Shown here: one piece after another, positions 8,523-16,001 of the stretch
Layout of the letters: every line of letters begins with the position of its first letter
Position numbering within the stretch: the first letter of the stretch is position 1
Assembly: GCF_000802225.1 (NCBI RefSeq)
Contig: NZ_JTDI01000007.1
Coordinates: 62,001-126,000, forward strand
Length of the DNA: 64,000 nucleotides
Origin: Novosphingobium malaysiense
Lineage (GTDB): Bacteria > Pseudomonadota > Alphaproteobacteria > Sphingomonadales > Sphingomonadaceae
Reading direction: 5' to 3'
The notes under the pieces: model-generated
The model's database searches: none
What the model was told of the DNA's origin: nothing
Seen by the model: only the letters and a program-made list of their open reading frames with translations
Made by a program: the position numbers and the translations under genes

Positions 8523-9101
8523 TCAGGCGAACTTGCCGGCCTTGACGATCTCGGCAACCGGCTTGCGCGAGCTGGGAATTTCCCTTTCCTGCAGGAAATC
8601 GGGCAATGTTTCCTTCGCGGCCTGCTTGCCGATCACGAAAGCGGCCTCGAGACGGTGATCGTCGGGAATTCCCAGCGCCTTTTCCGCCTCGCCGAACTTG
8701 ATGCCCGTCATGCCGTGGGTGTGATAGCCCATCGCCTGCGCCTGGAGCGCGGCAAGGGCCCAGGCCGCGCCGGCATCGAAGCTGTGGCTGTGGTTGTCCG
8801 AATTGCCCTTCTCCGAGCGCATCTGCGAATCAGAGACGACGAAGACCAGGACCGAAGCGTCCTTGGCCCAGCTCTGGTTGAAGTCGATGAGCTGCGAGAG
8901 CAGCAGGTCCCAGTTGGCATCGCCGCGGCGGGCATAGAGGAACGTCCAGGGCTGGACGTTGTAGGCCGAAGGCGCCCAACCGGCGGCCTCGAAGATCACG
9001 TCGAGGTCTTCCTGCGGCATCTCGCTGCCATCGAAGGCGCGCGGGCTCCAGCGATCGACGATGAGCTTTTCGACCTTGGGGTGTGCAGTGCGTCCGGTCA
9101 T
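8523..9101 (-). CDS. nitroreductase family protein (FMN-dependent)
   Basis: The 192-residue protein has the opening RWSPRAFDGSEMP and GWAPSAYNVQPWTFLYAR near residues 17-57, the phosphate and flavin contacts of nitroreductase-fold enzymes. The C-terminal DDHRLEAAFVIGK block near 150 is also typical. These enzymes use NAD(P)H and FMN to reduce nitro groups, quinones or enals; the true substrate is unknown. ATG 9101 is used because AAAGGA lies 9 bases before it; a TTG sits directly upstream. It follows the pirin gene with a hairpin between, divergent from a LysR regulator that may control both. Confidence 0.85.
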   Translation of the reverse strand: MTGRTAHPKVEKLIVDRWSPRAFDGSEMPQEDLDVIFEAAGWAPSAYNVQPWTFLYARRGDANWDLLLSQLIDFNQSWAKDASVLVFVVSDSQMRSEKGNSDNHSHSFDAGAAWALAALQAQAMGYHTHGMTGIKFGEAEKALGIPDDHRLEAAFVIGKQAAKETLPDFLQEREIPSSRKPVAEIVKAGKFA

Positions 9102-9142
9102 CAAAACGGGTCCTTTCGGTTGGGGAGAAAGAAGTGGAATGC

Positions 9143-9167
9143 GCGGCGGAGCAGAACGCTCCGCCGC
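9143..9167. terminator. 10-base-pair hairpin between pirin and nitroreductase genes
   Basis: GCGGCGGAGC and GCTCCGCCGC are perfect arms around the loop AGAAC. It lies 6 bases after the pirin stop and about 40 bases before the nitroreductase start. It may be a partial terminator that sets the ratio of the two products. Confidence 0.5.
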
Positions 9168-9173
9168 AGGGGA

Positions 9174-9872
9174 TCAGGCGGCATCGACGAGGACGAGTTC
9201 GGCATCCTCGAGCGCAGTCACGGTGATGGTGTCGACGCCGGTTATGGCGACGCCGTCGCGCGCCCGCGCTTCGACCTCGCCGATCCGCACGCGCCCGGCG
9301 GCGGGGACGAGATAGGCATGGCGTCCGGTTTCGGTGCGATACGTCACCGTATCGCCCGCCTTGATCGTGGCGCCCAGCACGCGCGCGTCGGCATTGATCG
9401 GCAGCGCATCTTCATCATCCTGCCTGCCGCTGGCGAGCGTGACGAAGCGACCGGCGCGGTCGCCCTTGGGAAAGGGACGCGCGCCCCAGTCAGGCCGTTC
9501 GCCGCGACGATCGGGCATGATCCAGATCTGGAACAGCGTGGTTTCCTCATCCTCGAGGTTGTACTCGGAGTGGCGAATGCCGGTTCCCGCACTCATGACC
9601 TGCACGTCGCCCGCTTCGGTACGGCCACGATTGCCGAGACTGTCCTCGTGCGTGATCGCACCTTTGCGAACGTAGGTGACGATTTCCATGTCGCGGTGCG
9701 GATGGGGGGGAAAGCCCGTGCGGGGGGCGATGGTATCGTCGTTCCAGACCCGCAGGCGGCCCCAGGTGGTCCGCTCCGGATCCTGGTAATCGGCGAAGGA
9801 AAAATGGTGGTGGGCGTCGAGCCAGCCATGGTTGGCGGCACCGAGGCTTTCGAAAGGGCGCAGTTCGATCAT
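9174..9872 (-). CDS. pirin family protein (quercetin 2,3-dioxygenase-like)
   Basis: The 232-residue protein is a two-domain cupin of the pirin family. Metal ligands are visible in GFPPHPHRDMEIVTYV near residue 55, HEDSLG near 75, and GTGIRHSEYN near 98. Bacterial homologues such as YhhW open quercetin; others act in redox or regulatory roles. The ATG at 9872 has GAGGAG 7 bases upstream, so the longer frame starting at 9899 is rejected. It is first in a two-gene unit with the nitroreductase gene and is divergent from the LysR gene, an arrangement common for LysR-controlled redox operons. Confidence 0.85.
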   Translation of the reverse strand: MIELRPFESLGAANHGWLDAHHHFSFADYQDPERTTWGRLRVWNDDTIAPRTGFPPHPHRDMEIVTYVRKGAITHEDSLGNRGRTEAGDVQVMSAGTGIRHSEYNLEDEETTLFQIWIMPDRRGERPDWGARPFPKGDRAGRFVTLASGRQDDEDALPINADARVLGATIKAGDTVTYRTETGRHAYLVPAAGRVRIGEVEARARDGVAITGVDTITVTALEDAELVLVDAA

Positions 9873-9992
9873 GGGGGCACTCCTCGAATTGGACGGCATG
9901 GGGGTCGCAGCGACCCGATGCCCGTGAAGTTAGGGCTTGGCGAGCAATCGGAAAATTGAGATAAATTCGACAATAATGTTCGGAATAGTTGA
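9873..9992. promoter_or_regulatory. divergent control region between pirin and LysR genes
   Basis: This 120-base gap must hold both promoters. Its right half is AT-rich and contains the dyad ATTG-N12-CAAT at 9955-9974, the size of a LysR-type site. It is a candidate operator for the adjacent regulator; no exact -35 and -10 pair is certain. Confidence 0.4.
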
Positions 9993-10952
9993 ATGCCTGA
10001 CCTCGTACCGCCCAGTCTGGACCACCTGCGCACGTTTCTCGCCGTCGTGGAGGAAGGCAGCTTCAATGCCGCCGCGCGCAAGCTTGGCCGGGCGATATCG
10101 GTGGTCAGCTACGCCATCGCCCAGCTCGAGACACAGCTCGACGTCCAACTTTTCTATCGCGAGGGTTCCCGCAAGCCGCAGTTGACCGAGGCCGGACGCG
10201 CCCTGGTCAGCGAGGCCCACGCGATCGCAGACGATGTCGATGCGCTGTTGGCGAAAGTGCGCAGCCTGCGGCAGGGACTCGAAGCGGAGCTTTCCCTTGC
10301 CATCGACGTCATGATGCCGGGCCATGTCCTGGCCAGGCTCCTGCGCGACTTCCAGGCGCGCTTTCCTAGCGTTTCGCTGCGCCTCCACATCGAGGCGCTG
10401 GGCGCCGTCGCGGCACTCGTGCTGGAGGAGCGAGCGACGCTGGCGGTGGCGGGGCCGGACATCCTCGACCTGCCGGAAACCGAGCGCGAAACTATCGGCT
10501 CGGTGGAGATGGTGGCCGTCGCCGCGCCGGACCATCCGCTGGCACGGATGGAGCGGATCGCCCCCGGCGAAGCGCGCAAGCACCTGCAACTCGTTCTGAC
10601 CGACCGATCGCCGCTGACCGAGGGCCGCGACTTCTCGGTATTCAGTCCGCGATCCTGGCGCCTCGCCGATCTCGGTGCCAAGCACGCCTTGCTCAAGGAA
10701 GGGATCGGCTGGGGTTCGATGCCGCGCCACCGCGTCGAAGCCGACCTGGCAAGCGGTGCGCTCGTGGAACTGCACCTGCCCGAGAGCGCGACGATGATCT
10801 ACGCGCTCGTCGCCCTTTGGCGAAAGGACTGCCCGCCCGGCCCCGCCGCCACCTGGGTGCTAGACGAAATACGCGAGCGGCTGGCGAACTGTCCCCAGAA
10901 GGCGTCAGCGGGACTTGCACCGCAGGCCCCGCTCCCCACCTTGGAGTCATGA
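9993..10952 (+). CDS. LysR family transcriptional regulator
   Basis: The 319-residue protein has an N-terminal winged helix-turn-helix (LDHLRTFLAVVEEGSFNAAA at residues 8-27, then SVVSYAIAQLETQLDVQLF) and a C-terminal periplasmic-binding-like effector domain from about 95. The first helix positions match LysR well; the recognition helix has SVVSYAIAQLE in place of the more usual QPAVSRQI, so the target may differ from the standard. It is divergent from pirin and nitroreductase, which are the likely targets. Its stop overlaps the ygfZ start in ATGA, so the two genes are probably translated from one message. Confidence 0.9.
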   Translation: MPDLVPPSLDHLRTFLAVVEEGSFNAAARKLGRAISVVSYAIAQLETQLDVQLFYREGSRKPQLTEAGRALVSEAHAIADDVDALLAKVRSLRQGLEAELSLAIDVMMPGHVLARLLRDFQARFPSVSLRLHIEALGAVAALVLEERATLAVAGPDILDLPETERETIGSVEMVAVAAPDHPLARMERIAPGEARKHLQLVLTDRSPLTEGRDFSVFSPRSWRLADLGAKHALLKEGIGWGSMPRHRVEADLASGALVELHLPESATMIYALVALWRKDCPPGPAATWVLDEIRERLANCPQKASAGLAPQAPLPTLES

Positions 10953-11704
10953 CTGCGACCCGCCTCTTCGACCGCACCGTGATCCGCCTGTCCGCCCGCG
11001 AAGGTGCGGACGAGAGCGTTGCCGATTTCCTGCAGGGACTCGTCACGTCCGACGTCAAGTCGGCGCTCCCCGTCTGGACCGGGCTGTTGAGCCCGCAAGG
11101 CAAGGCGCTTTTCGATTTCCTCGTCTGGCCCGCCGGCGACGACATCCTGCTCGACTGCGAGAGCGTCGCCGCCGATGCGCTGATCAAACGGCTGTCGATG
11201 TACCGGCTGCGCAAGCCGATCGAGATTGCCCGTGACGAGAGCGTGGCCGTGCACTGGCGCCCCCATATGGGCGATGCCGCCGCGGCCGATCCCCGGCTTC
11301 CCGCACTGGGCGAACGCTGGATCGCCCCGATCGACGAGACCGACCCCGAAGAAAGCGAAAAGGGAGCCGACGCGGCATGGCGCGAGCATCGGCTTTCGCT
11401 TGGCGTTACGGAAGGCCGGGCAGAGCTGGGCGACGGCGAGACGCTGTGGCTGGAATGCAATGCCGCCGAACTGAATGGGGTCAGCTTCACCAAAGGATGC
11501 TTCGTGGGCCAGGAGAACACCGCGCGGATGAACTGGCGGCAGAAGGTCAACCGCCGCCTCGTCGTCGCGCCGCTGGAGCGTTCCGACGAGAAGCGGCGGC
11601 GGATTGCCTATCCCGATCTGGGCCTTGCCGTGGACTACCTGCGGGTAGCCGACATGGATGCGGACCTGATGCCCGCATGGCTCGTGAACGCGCAACCCCG
11701 CTGA
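10949..11704 (+). CDS. ygfZ: YgfZ/CAF17-type folate-binding protein
   Basis: YgfZ proteins bind tetrahydrofolate and help repair or assemble iron-sulfur clusters in enzymes such as MiaB. The 251-residue product has the family signature KGCFVGQE near residue 180, with the conserved Cys, and the folate-fold opening FLQGLVTSDV near 28. The ATG lies in the ATGA overlap with the upstream LysR gene; a longer frame from 10817 is only an out-of-frame run through LysR. It is convergent with the first acetyltransferase gene, 9 bases away. Confidence 0.85.
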   Translation: MTATRLFDRTVIRLSAREGADESVADFLQGLVTSDVKSALPVWTGLLSPQGKALFDFLVWPAGDDILLDCESVAADALIKRLSMYRLRKPIEIARDESVAVHWRPHMGDAAAADPRLPALGERWIAPIDETDPEESEKGADAAWREHRLSLGVTEGRAELGDGETLWLECNAAELNGVSFTKGCFVGQENTARMNWRQKVNRRLVVAPLERSDEKRRRIAYPDLGLAVDYLRVADMDADLMPAWLVNAQPR

Positions 11705-11713
11705 CGGCGTCGG

Positions 11714-12274
11714 TCAGGCGGAAAGTGCATGCTCGTCCTGGGCCGCGAAGAAATTCGAGTGGCCCTTTTCGAGATCGGCCACGAAGATCCTCGCCGGCGC
11801 TGACCCGCCACGCCCTTCGCTGTAGCGCGGCTGTTCATCGCCGGTATCCTGAAAGCCCGCCGCCTCGAGCACACGAACCGAGGCGTCGCTGTCGATGAAG
11901 TGCCTGGCGACCAGACGGCGGTGACCCAGGGTCCAGGCCTGTCTCACCACTGCACGCAAGGCTTCCAGGGCATAGCCCTTGCCGCGATAGGCCGAGGCGA
12001 TCCAGTAGCCCACCTCTGCATCGTTGCCGTAGGGACCCAGCCCGATGCCGCCCACCAGCTTCGCTCCCTGCGCGCCTCGCAGATACATGAAGAAGTGGGG
12101 GTAGCGCGGGTCGCGCGGGCGCTCGAGATATTCACGCACAGCCTCTCGGGTGCGCGGAAATGCCGTCACTTCCACAGTGCGCTGAATTGATTCGTCATTG
12201 AAGGCCTCGAAAAGATCGTCGAGATCTTCAGGCCAACCAGGTCGTAAAAATAGCCTCTCCGTGCGGAAAAACAT
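11714..12274 (-). CDS. GNAT family N-acetyltransferase (RimJ/RimL-like), copy 1
   Basis: The 186-residue protein opens with RTERLFLRPGWPEDLDDL and has the acetyl-CoA loop in YRGKGYALEALRAVV near residue 98 and the C-terminal VRVLEAAGFQDTG. This is the RimJ/RimL-type layout that acetylates protein N-termini or small amines. It is a diverged duplicate of the gene at 12428-12982, sharing the RLFLRPGWPED opening and the LE.AGF block. GGAGA about 8 bases upstream supports the start. The substrate is unknown. Confidence 0.85.
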   Translation of the reverse strand: MFFRTERLFLRPGWPEDLDDLFEAFNDESIQRTVEVTAFPRTREAVREYLERPRDPRYPHFFMYLRGAQGAKLVGGIGLGPYGNDAEVGYWIASAYRGKGYALEALRAVVRQAWTLGHRRLVARHFIDSDASVRVLEAAGFQDTGDEQPRYSEGRGGSAPARIFVADLEKGHSNFFAAQDEHALSA

Positions 12275-12427
12275 TAGACGGTTCTCCGTTTCCCCGATTC
12301 CGCAAAACTATTGTGCCCCCAAACACCTGCAATTGCACGAACTTTTCTGCATTATGTGGGCTGCTTGCGACCAAAGGTCTGACATCTCGCGGTTAATCAA
12401 AGGTAATGACGTGAATCCAGTCCGGAG

Positions 12428-12982
12428 TCAGGCTGCGCGCTTGCATCGCATGGCATCCCCGCAGGCGTGCGAGGGGCCCAGTGCCAGTTCGTAGGTCCGT
12501 GCCGGACAGGCCTGACCACGCCCCTTGCTGAACCGTTCCACGACTCGCGCAGTCCTGCGAAAACCCGCCTTTTCGAGCACCCGTCCGGAGGCCGGATTGT
12601 CGACGAAGTGTTCGGCAACGACTCGGGTATGGCGCATGGCGCCGGCCAACCCCACCACGGCGCGCACTGCCTCGGTGGCATAACCGCGTCCCCAATGGTC
12701 GCGCGCGATCCAGTAACCCAGTTCGGCTCCACCTTCGGCTCGGTCCAGACCGATGCACCCGACGATGCATGCACCTCGGGCATCCGGCCTGGTGATCAGA
12801 AAGCGTGGATAGCGATGGCTCTGCGGCAGCCCGATGAAGCTGCGCGCATCCTCTGCGGTATAGGGCCAGGGCACACTGGCAAGGTTGCGCACGACGTCCT
12901 CGTCGGCAATCACCCCCAGCAGCTCTTCCCAGTCCTCGGGCCAGCCCGGCCGCAGGAACAGCCGTTCGCTGCGAATGAACAT
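12428..12982 (-). CDS. GNAT family N-acetyltransferase (RimJ/RimL-like), copy 2
   Basis: The 184-residue protein opens RSERLFLRPGWPEDWEEL and carries the acetyl-CoA-binding turn HWGRGYATEAVRAVV near residue 97 and SGRVLEKAGFRRT near 133. GGAGA lies 7 bases before the chosen ATG, so 20 upstream codons that read open are excluded. It lies upstream of copy 1 in the same direction with 153 bases between them; that gap is relatively AT-rich and could carry a promoter for copy 1. The pair looks like a local duplication. Confidence 0.85.
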   Translation of the reverse strand: MFIRSERLFLRPGWPEDWEELLGVIADEDVVRNLASVPWPYTAEDARSFIGLPQSHRYPRFLITRPDARGACIVGCIGLDRAEGGAELGYWIARDHWGRGYATEAVRAVVGLAGAMRHTRVVAEHFVDNPASGRVLEKAGFRRTARVVERFSKGRGQACPARTYELALGPSHACGDAMRCKRAA

Positions 12983-13205
12983 CTCGTTTCTCCACTCATC
13001 CGCCCCGCCATGCCGGATAGCCGGCGCGCGTGACATTGCCATTACGCAGGCGGGCGCGGAACGGGTCGGCCATGCACGACATCGCTAAGATGCGGCAGGC
13101 ACGGGCCGAAGAGACGCACGCTTGCGGCGAAGGGAGGGAGAAACGCAAAGAGGGAGACGGGCGGTGGCCCTCTCCCTCATTCAGCCGAACTTAGAGCGTC
13201 CGGCG

Positions 13206-13228
13206 GGGCCATCCCGTCAGGATGGCCC
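13206..13228 (-). terminator. terminator-like hairpin after rpmA
   Basis: GGGCCATCC and GGATGGCCC form a perfect 9-base-pair stem with loop CGTCA, 18 bases after the rpmA stop on the minus strand. It likely ends the rplU-rpmA transcript. The rest of the 12983-13245 gap shows no gene. Confidence 0.55.
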
Positions 13229-13245
13229 GTTTACCGACCATCCGG

Positions 13246-13515
13246 TTATTCGGCGGCTTCCGCCATGGCATCGACCGACACGTACTTGCGGCCGAGTTTG
13301 CCATCGTGGAAGCGCACGCGGCCTTCGGCCAGCGCGAACAGGGTGTGATCCTTGCCCATGCCGACGTTCACGCCCGGGTACACCTTGGTCCCGCGCTGAC
13401 GCATGATGATGTTGCCGCCGATCACTTCCTGACCGCCGAACTTCTTCACACCGAGGCGGCGGCCCGCTGAGTCGCGACCGTTGCGCGATGAACCGCCTGC
13501 TTTCTTATGTGCCAT
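13246..13515 (-). CDS. rpmA: 50S ribosomal protein L27
   Basis: The 89-residue protein begins MAHKKAGGSSRNGRDSAGRR, the standard L27 N-terminus that reaches the peptidyl transferase centre. IIMRQRGTKVYPGVNVG near 37 and VRFHDGKLGRKYVSV near 66 are also diagnostic. There is no N-terminal extension of the kind that needs a processing protease. It follows rplU with 25 bases between, the usual order. Confidence 0.98.
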   Translation of the reverse strand: MAHKKAGGSSRNGRDSAGRRLGVKKFGGQEVIGGNIIMRQRGTKVYPGVNVGMGKDHTLFALAEGRVRFHDGKLGRKYVSVDAMAEAAE

Positions 13516-13540
13516 TTCCCGTTACTCCGAATGCAGGGCT

Positions 13541-13837
13541 TCAGCCGACCGACGTGATGCGCAGCAGCGTCATCTGCTGGCGGTGGCCGTTCTTGCGACG
13601 ATAGTTGTGGCGGCGGCGCTTCTTGAACACCACGACCTTCTCGCTCTTGGCCTGCGCAATGATCTCGGCCGAAACCTTGACCTTGGCGGCATCGGCGATC
13701 TCGCCGTCCTTGCCGGCCAGCAGAACGTCGTCCAGCGTGATGGTCTCACCAGCTTCACCAGCCAGCTTCTCAACCGCGATCTTGTCTCCGGCGGCAACCC
13801 GGTACTGCTTGCCGCCCGTGCGCACAACTGCGAACAT
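13541..13837 (-). CDS. rplU: 50S ribosomal protein L21
   Basis: The 98-residue protein starts MFAVVRTGGKQYRVAAGD and ends with the basic block FKKRRRHNYRRKNGHRQ and TLLRITSV, all typical of L21, which binds 23S rRNA. AAGGG lies 6 bases before the ATG. The open frame reaches further upstream, but that sequence is untranslated leader. A clear promoter lies about 145 bases upstream; the leader between contains a GC-rich hairpin near 13943-13963. Confidence 0.97.
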   Translation of the reverse strand: MFAVVRTGGKQYRVAAGDKIAVEKLAGEAGETITLDDVLLAGKDGEIADAAKVKVSAEIIAQAKSEKVVVFKKRRRHNYRRKNGHRQQMTLLRITSVG

Positions 13838-13979
13838 GGTGCCCTTACCTAATATCAAATGTGCCCGAAACGAGCCGAAACAACCGTGCCCCGGCCGCGG
13901 TGTTCCAAGGCAGGCCTTAAAACGTGCGGGCGACGCGCCGGACACCCCGCGAGGCGCGAGGGGCCGGAAAGAGTGGGTG

Positions 13980-14008
13980 CCGTTAGGGCAAGGCCCGATT
14001 CGTGTCAA
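13980..14008 (-). promoter_or_regulatory. promoter of rplU-rpmA
   Basis: On the minus strand TTGACA (14008-14003) and TAACGG (13985-13980) are separated by exactly 17 bases, a near-ideal housekeeping promoter for alphaproteobacteria. It implies a leader of roughly 130 bases before the rplU start. Confidence 0.75.
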
Positions 14009-14097
14009 CCAGGGACTGCAGGTTTCGCGCGCAGCGCGCGGCAAATCCGATCACGAAAGGCACTCCCTTCATCGGCGCTGCATGCTATGGCGATTTC

Positions 14098-14625
14098 ATG
14101 ATCCGCGCGAAAGCCCGATTGCTTACCGTTCTGCTGCCGATGGTGGCCGGCGCCTGCTCCACGGCGGGAAACTATCCTTCGCTCGCCTTGCGCGACGTCG
14201 AACGAATCAGGGGAAGCGCGCAGCCGGTCGCCGGCGAAGCGCCCCAACCCGCCCCGGAGCCTCCGCCGCTCAGCGCGGACCTGGCCACGCGTCTCAACGG
14301 ACTGGTGAAGATGGCGCGCGAAGCCGACCGGCAGTTCCAGGCCAACCGCCCTGCGGCCGAGCGGGCCGTCGCCTCGGCCGGCGGCATTGCCAGCGATTCG
14401 TGGAGCACGGCCAGCATCGCACTGGCCCGCCTCGAAACGAGCCGGTCGAGCGCCATGGTGGCTCTCGCCGATCTCGATGGGCTCTACGTCGACGCGCGCA
14501 CCGATGCGCCGCTCGAGGAAACGCCATCGGCAGAGGCCATCGCCTCTGCACGCGATCTGGTGGATGGCTGGGTCGACGCTCAGGACGAAGTCCTGTCCAG
14601 CCTGGCCGCACGCTTGCCGGGCTGA
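14098..14625 (+). CDS. predicted lipoprotein of unknown function
   Basis: The 175-residue protein has a short signal peptide ending in the lipobox VAGA-Cys at about residues 16-20, then a Pro/Ala-rich linker (PAPEPPPLS near 52) and an Ala-rich, mostly helical body. The ATG at 14098 is chosen because it puts the charged MIRAKAR segment at the very N-terminus of a signal peptide of normal length. I do not recognise a family. It starts about 90 bases from the rplU promoter in the opposite direction and is followed by a hairpin. Confidence 0.7.
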   Translation: MIRAKARLLTVLLPMVAGACSTAGNYPSLALRDVERIRGSAQPVAGEAPQPAPEPPPLSADLATRLNGLVKMAREADRQFQANRPAAERAVASAGGIASDSWSTASIALARLETSRSSAMVALADLDGLYVDARTDAPLEETPSAEAIASARDLVDGWVDAQDEVLSSLAARLPG

Positions 14626-14668
14626 ACGCGCCACCACCTTCGCGCATCGGATTTCAAAAAAGCGAAAA

Positions 14669-14696
14669 GCCCCTCCCCCAAGCGTGGGAGAGGGGC
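14669..14696. terminator. terminator hairpin after lipoprotein gene
   Basis: GCCCCTCCCCCA and TGGGAGAGGGGC pair over 12 positions with one mismatch and a 4-base loop. It lies between the convergent lipoprotein gene and the membrane protein gene and probably serves both. Confidence 0.6.
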
Positions 14697-14748
14697 CCTC
14701 CGAACGTCCGATCTTTGGCCCAATAGCCCCCCGGCTCGGGCCAGACGA

Positions 14749-15171
14749 TCAGATTACGAAGGCCACGATGGCCGCGACCGCCAGGCCCCAGCCCAGGATC
14801 AGCACGGGCAGGGTAAGTACCTGAATGGCCGCTTCGTTGGCTGTCAGCCTTCCGCTCAGAGTGTCGATACCGCGGGCGGCAAGCTGCCCCCAGGTCATTG
14901 CGGCAGTGTCGTTCTCGGGCTTCATCGTCGCCCAGAAGCCCGCCAGCCCGAACGAGAAGACGATGAAACCGGCAAAAAGAACCATCGGGATCGCCAGTTC
15001 CGGGTTGAGGAACAGCGCCGCCATGAGGCCGATGAAAGCAAGGTAGAGGGCTACCGTCGCGGCATAGAGGCCGGTCGGCAAACCGAAATTGCGGTCGACT
15101 TTCGTACGCGCCGGCACATCGGTGACGACGGCGACGTCATGAAGTTCTTGCTGATTGAGACGTTGCGACAT
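14749..15171 (-). CDS. small integral membrane protein of unknown function
   Basis: The 140-residue protein has a hydrophilic N-terminal 30 residues, two close membrane segments (YAATVALYLAFIGLMAALFL near 36 and IPMVLFAGFIVFSFGLAGFW near 61), a soluble loop containing TLSGRLTANEAAIQ near 105, and a last segment VLILGWGLAVAAIVAFVI. That is three segments, with the N- and C-termini on opposite sides. No family was recognised. It is the last gene in the minus-strand run, 84 bases after moaE, so it may or may not belong to that operon. Confidence 0.7.
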   Translation of the reverse strand: MSQRLNQQELHDVAVVTDVPARTKVDRNFGLPTGLYAATVALYLAFIGLMAALFLNPELAIPMVLFAGFIVFSFGLAGFWATMKPENDTAAMTWGQLAARGIDTLSGRLTANEAAIQVLTLPVLILGWGLAVAAIVAFVI

Positions 15172-15255
15172 GGTTCCATCCCCCGTTTGCGGGCACCATG
15201 TTCGATTGCCGTCTCCAGCGAATTGACCGGAATCAACGGATTCGGCTTTTTCGGG

Positions 15256-15711
15256 TCACCCCCAGCGGGCGATATCCTCGAAATCCTGCGCGCGCGGCTC
15301 GATCCAGCGCCACTCTCCGTCCGCCTTCTCGCGCTTCCAGAACCACGATTCGCTCTTTAGGTGATCCATGGCGTAGTCGGCGGCGGCAAAGGCATCGCGG
15401 CGGTGGCGCGCAGCTGCTGCAACGAGCACGATCGGATCGCCCGGTTCCATCACGCCGCTGCGATGGATCACCAGCAGGCCTTCGAGCTCCCAGCGCTTGC
15501 GGACCCGCTCGGCAAGATCCTTCATAGCGGGGAGGGTCAGCGGTTCGTAGTGCTGCAGTTCCAGCGCCTCGACCTCGTCCCCGGCGCGCACCTGCCCGAG
15601 AAAACTGACCACGCCGCCGGCCTCGGGATGGACGCGCGTGAAGGCGCCCAGTTCGTGGGCGGGATCGAAGGGATCTGTCAGCAGGCGTACGTCGGAACCG
15701 CTGGGCGTCAT
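15256..15711 (-). CDS. moaE: molybdopterin synthase catalytic subunit
   Basis: MoaE is the large subunit of molybdopterin synthase, which puts two sulfurs into precursor Z using thiocarboxylated MoaD. The 151-residue product matches the family length of about 150. Landmarks are VVSFLGQVRAG near residue 35, ELQHYEPLTLPAM near 51, IHRSGVMEPGDPIVLVAAAA near 82, and the active-site lysines in LKSESWFWKREK near 118. It follows moaD with a single base between the genes and ends the moaA-moaD-moaE group. Confidence 0.95.
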   Translation of the reverse strand: MTPSGSDVRLLTDPFDPAHELGAFTRVHPEAGGVVSFLGQVRAGDEVEALELQHYEPLTLPAMKDLAERVRKRWELEGLLVIHRSGVMEPGDPIVLVAAAARHRRDAFAAADYAMDHLKSESWFWKREKADGEWRWIEPRAQDFEDIARWG

Positions 15712-15712
15712 G

Positions 15713-16000
15713 TCATCCGCCCGAAACCGGTGGCAGGAAGGCTATCTCGTCGCCGTCCTTGAGCACCGGGGCATCGGTGTCCTGAAGCAGGATGCCGTTG
15801 ACGGCGAGCTTCACGCGCGGTTCGCGCAGGGCGCTGGCAAGGGCCGGATCGAGACCGTCGAGCACGGCGTCGATGGAAGGCGCCAGAGGCACCTTGCGGC
15901 TGCTGCCGCCGGCCAGGTCCTCGAGGCGCCCCAGGAACACCAGCTTCACACTCAAGGAATTCTTCTCCCCGGAAGAAACCAGCTCTGCTCGCGCATGCAC
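15713..16000 (-). CDS. moaD: molybdopterin synthase sulfur carrier subunit
   Basis: MoaD is a small ubiquitin-fold protein whose C-terminal Gly-Gly is thiocarboxylated. Here the product ends LPPVSGG, as needed. The start is ambiguous. GTG at 16000 has AGGAGG 5 bases upstream, within the end of moaA, and gives 95 residues. TTG at 15955 has GGAG 9 bases upstream and gives an 80-residue protein of normal MoaD length starting at LSVKLVFLGRLEDLAGG. The strong site favours the first; family length favours the second. It lies between moaA and moaE with gaps of one base each. Confidence 0.9.
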   Translation of the reverse strand: MHARAELVSSGEKNSLSVKLVFLGRLEDLAGGSSRKVPLAPSIDAVLDGLDPALASALREPRVKLAVNGILLQDTDAPVLKDGDEIAFLPPVSGG

Positions 16001-16001
16001 G

